A DNA stretch of 7,274 nucleotides from Streptomyces lilacinus (GTDB taxonomy: Bacteria; Actinomycetota; Actinomycetes; Streptomycetales; Streptomycetaceae), in assembly GCA_000715685.1 (NCBI GenBank), contig KL569380.1, forward strand, positions 21,416 through 28,689. The letters run 5' to 3'. The notes under the pieces are model-generated. The model ran no database searches. It had not been told where the DNA came from and was given only the letters and a program-made list of their open reading frames with translations. Shown here piece after piece: positions 6,058 to 7,274 of this stretch (position 1 is its first letter; every line of letters starts with the position of its first letter). The position numbers and the translations under genes are program-made.

Positions 6058-6847
6058 TGACGAAGGCGGCGCCCGGGGCGTGCCGGGCGTCGTGCCGCAC
6101 GTCGCCGCCGGCGGAGCGGGCCAGGCGTCGCGCGAGCGGCAGTCCGAGGCCCGCACCGCCGTGCCCGTCGTCCGGGTCGGCACGGTGACCCGGCTGGAAC
6201 AGCCGATCCGTGAAGGAGCCCGGGACGCCCGGACCGTCATCGGTGATCTCGACGCACACGCTGCCGTCCGGGTGCTGCCCGGCCCTGATGAGGACGCGGA
6301 AGCGGGCGTGGCGCAGCGCGTTGTCGAGGAGGGGGCTGACGATCCGTTCCAGCAGGGCGGCGGGGACGCCCACCGTCAGCGTGTGCGGGCAGCTCACCGT
6401 CACAGTGGCCGGGCCGTCGGCGGGGACCGCCGCGGTGAGGCGGTCCAGTACGGGCAGGACTCCGGTACGGGCCGGTGCCTCCCGCCCCGCCCGCTTGATC
6501 GCCGCTCGCAGGCGGGCAGCGAGTTCCACGAGGTGGAACGGCTTGGTCAGGTAGTCGTCGCCGCCGGCGGAGAATCCGCCGAGGCGGTCGGTGAGCCGGT
6601 GGTGGGCCGTCAGGAAGAGTACGGGCGCCCGGAAGCCGTTGGCCCGCATCGCCTGGCACACGTCGCGCCCGTCCGCGTCGGGCAACCCGACGTCCAGGAC
6701 CACCGCGTCGACGGCGTCACCGGCCAGGCGCAGGGCGCCGGCACCGTCCCGGGCCCCTACCGCCGTGAAGCCCTCGTCACGCAGGCCGCGCAGCAGCACG
6801 TCCCGCAGGGCGTGGTCGTCGTCGACGACCAGGATGGTGTGCCGCAC
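6038..6847 (-). CDS. Receiver domain fused directly to histidine-kinase ATPase domain
   Basis: A 269-residue cytosolic protein. Residues 1-118 are an OmpR-type receiver: acidic pocket Asp9-Asp11 in VVDDD, phosphoacceptor Asp52 in LDVGLP, Thr80 in FLTAHH, and Lys102 in YLTKPF. Residues about 130-269 are a HATPase_c domain: N box LLDNALRHA (Asn176), G1 box DDGPGVP (203-209), F box RLFQPG (Phe217) and G2 box GAGLGLPLARRLA (231-243). Between them there are only about ten residues (REAPARTG, about 122-129). The winged-helix domain expected after such a receiver is missing, as are the kinase's sensor, membrane helices and HisKA domain with its phospho-accepting His. It could be an in-frame deletion product of an adjacent regulator/kinase gene pair, a real stand-alone ATP-binding response regulator, or an assembly collapse. 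GTG start with AAGGAG 4 nt upstream; only 9 nt after the PAP2 stop, so co-transcribed. Confidence 0.85.
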   Translation of the reverse strand: MRHTILVVDDDHALRDVLLRGLRDEGFTAVGARDGAGALRLAGDAVDAVVLDVGLPDADGRDVCQAMRANGFRAPVLFLTAHHRLTDRLGGFSAGGDDYLTKPFHLVELAARLRAAIKRAGREAPARTGVLPVLDRLTAAVPADGPATVTVSCPHTLTVGVPAALLERIVSPLLDNALRHARFRVLIRAGQHPDGSVCVEITDDGPGVPGSFTDRLFQPGHRADPDDGHGGAGLGLPLARRLARSAGGDVRHDARHAPGAAFVISLPAA

Positions 6848-6851
6848 CTGT

Positions 6852-6857
6852 CTCCTT
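6852..6857 (-). promoter_or_regulatory. Shine-Dalgarno of the receiver-ATPase gene, overlapping the PAP2 stop
   Basis: AAGGAG on the minus strand shares its first base with the PAP2 TGA and lies 4 nt before GTG 6847. It fixes the otherwise weak-looking GTG start and suggests coupled translation of the two genes. Confidence 0.7.
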
Positions 6858-7274
6858 CACCGACTCGGGCGGGGGCCGGCATCGTGCCCCGGATCCGTTC
6901 CGTTCTTCTGCGCGGGGGTGGTGAGCGCGGGCAGCCACCGGGCGGCTGCCACGACGCACGCCGCGTACCAGGCGAGGGCGAAGAGCCAGCCGCCGATGAC
7001 GTCGCTGAACCAGTGGACCCCGAGGTGGACGCGGGTCAGCCCGACCGCGGCACCCCAGCAGCCGATGACCGCGACAACGAGCGTGCGGCCGGGGAACGAG
7101 CGCAGGAGTACGGCCGTGATCAGCAGCGCGGCCGTGAGGGCCGCCGTGGTGGCATGGCCGGAGGGAAACGACCACCCCGACGCGTGCGTCGCCCACTCAC
7201 CGGCCGGCGGGCGGGGCCGGCCGATCAGGTGGAGCACCGCCCGCCGCAGGAGCTGCCCCGCGCCCAGGCACAGC
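6857..7274 (-). CDS. PAP2-family membrane phosphatase, 5' part missing
   Basis: The C-terminal 139 codons of a type 2 phosphatidic acid phosphatase-like protein, cut by the right window edge; the frame stays open upstream of the GTG at 7237, so that codon is internal. The family removes phosphate from lipid phosphates such as phosphatidate or undecaprenyl diphosphate, with the active site on the outer membrane face. Motif 2, FPSGH, has PSGH at 7154-7165, and motif 3, TRVHLGVHWFSD, is complete at 7001-7036, with both catalytic His residues present. Motif 1 (K-x6-RP) is only partly kept: RPRP is at 7208-7219, but the expected Lys position holds Leu. Three membrane helices follow in the usual order, and the tail is hydrophilic. 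It is the promoter-proximal gene of an operon with the receiver-ATPase protein. The substrate cannot be assigned. Confidence 0.9.
   Translation of the reverse strand, partial: LCLGAGQLLRRAVLHLIGRPRPPAGEWATHASGWSFPSGHATTAALTAALLITAVLLRSFPGRTLVVAVIGCWGAAVGLTRVHLGVHWFSDVIGGWLFALAWYAACVVAAARWLPALTTPAQKNGTDPGHDAGPRPSR

Noticed and set aside
5110..6240. 376-codon minus-strand frame opposite the COG4705 gene
   Set aside because: R/Q/G/H-rich shadow without recognisable domains; the plus strand encodes a clear membrane protein with internal repeats.
6849..6855. CTGTCTC as a third adapter remnant
   Set aside because: Only 7 bases match the reverse mosaic end, and on the minus strand they are part of a functional-looking Shine-Dalgarno at the PAP2/receiver junction.

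Overview
The window comes from a high-GC actinobacterium, most likely Streptomyces or a close relative. The evidence is strong G/C bias at third codon positions, frequent GTG starts, an Rv3588c-like beta-carbonic anhydrase, and a Uma2-family protein of the kind that is abundant in Streptomyces. It reads as an accessory or metabolic stretch of a draft assembly. No rRNA, tRNA, CRISPR array or intact mobile element was seen.

Layout: (1) Positions 1-12 are the tail of the Nextera/Tn5 mosaic-end adapter, so the left edge is probably a contig end. (2) 41-619 (+) is a Uma2-family PD-(D/E)XK protein. (3) 620-877 is non-coding, with weak hairpins. (4) 878-2251 and 2268-3242 (+) are a likely two-gene operon: an FMO-like FAD/NAD(P)-binding oxidoreductase, then a long Sua5-type L-threonylcarbamoyladenylate synthase. 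(5) Convergent to these, on the minus strand, are a BASS-type (bile acid:sodium symporter family) membrane transporter (4004-5120) and, downstream of it, a beta-carbonic anhydrase (3262-3903). (6) Divergent from the transporter is a COG4705-type multispanning membrane protein (5215-6057, +). (7) Overlapping its 3' end tail-to-tail is a minus-strand operon: a PAP2-family lipid phosphatase, cut by the window edge, followed by a protein that joins a response-regulator receiver directly to a histidine-kinase ATPase domain (6038-6847).

Two results stand out. First, an 18-nt Nextera mosaic-end sequence sits inside the window at 5048-5065, flanked by an 8-bp direct repeat. Removing 25 nt (adapter plus one repeat copy) restores a single 363-codon frame for the transporter. 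This shows that it is a library/assembly artefact and that the database-style start at 5041 is wrong. Second, the right-hand module is biologically unusual. The receiver-ATPase protein lacks both the DNA-binding domain of a response regulator and the phospho-accepting His domain of a kinase. The neighbouring COG4705 protein contains four gap-free copies of a W-x9-G-x4-D transmembrane motif, and its promoter carries an 11-bp-phased TCAGG direct repeat typical of response-regulator targets. Together, PAP2 phosphatase, signalling fusion and four-repeat membrane protein look like one envelope-related signalling/transport unit. Its function is not known to me.
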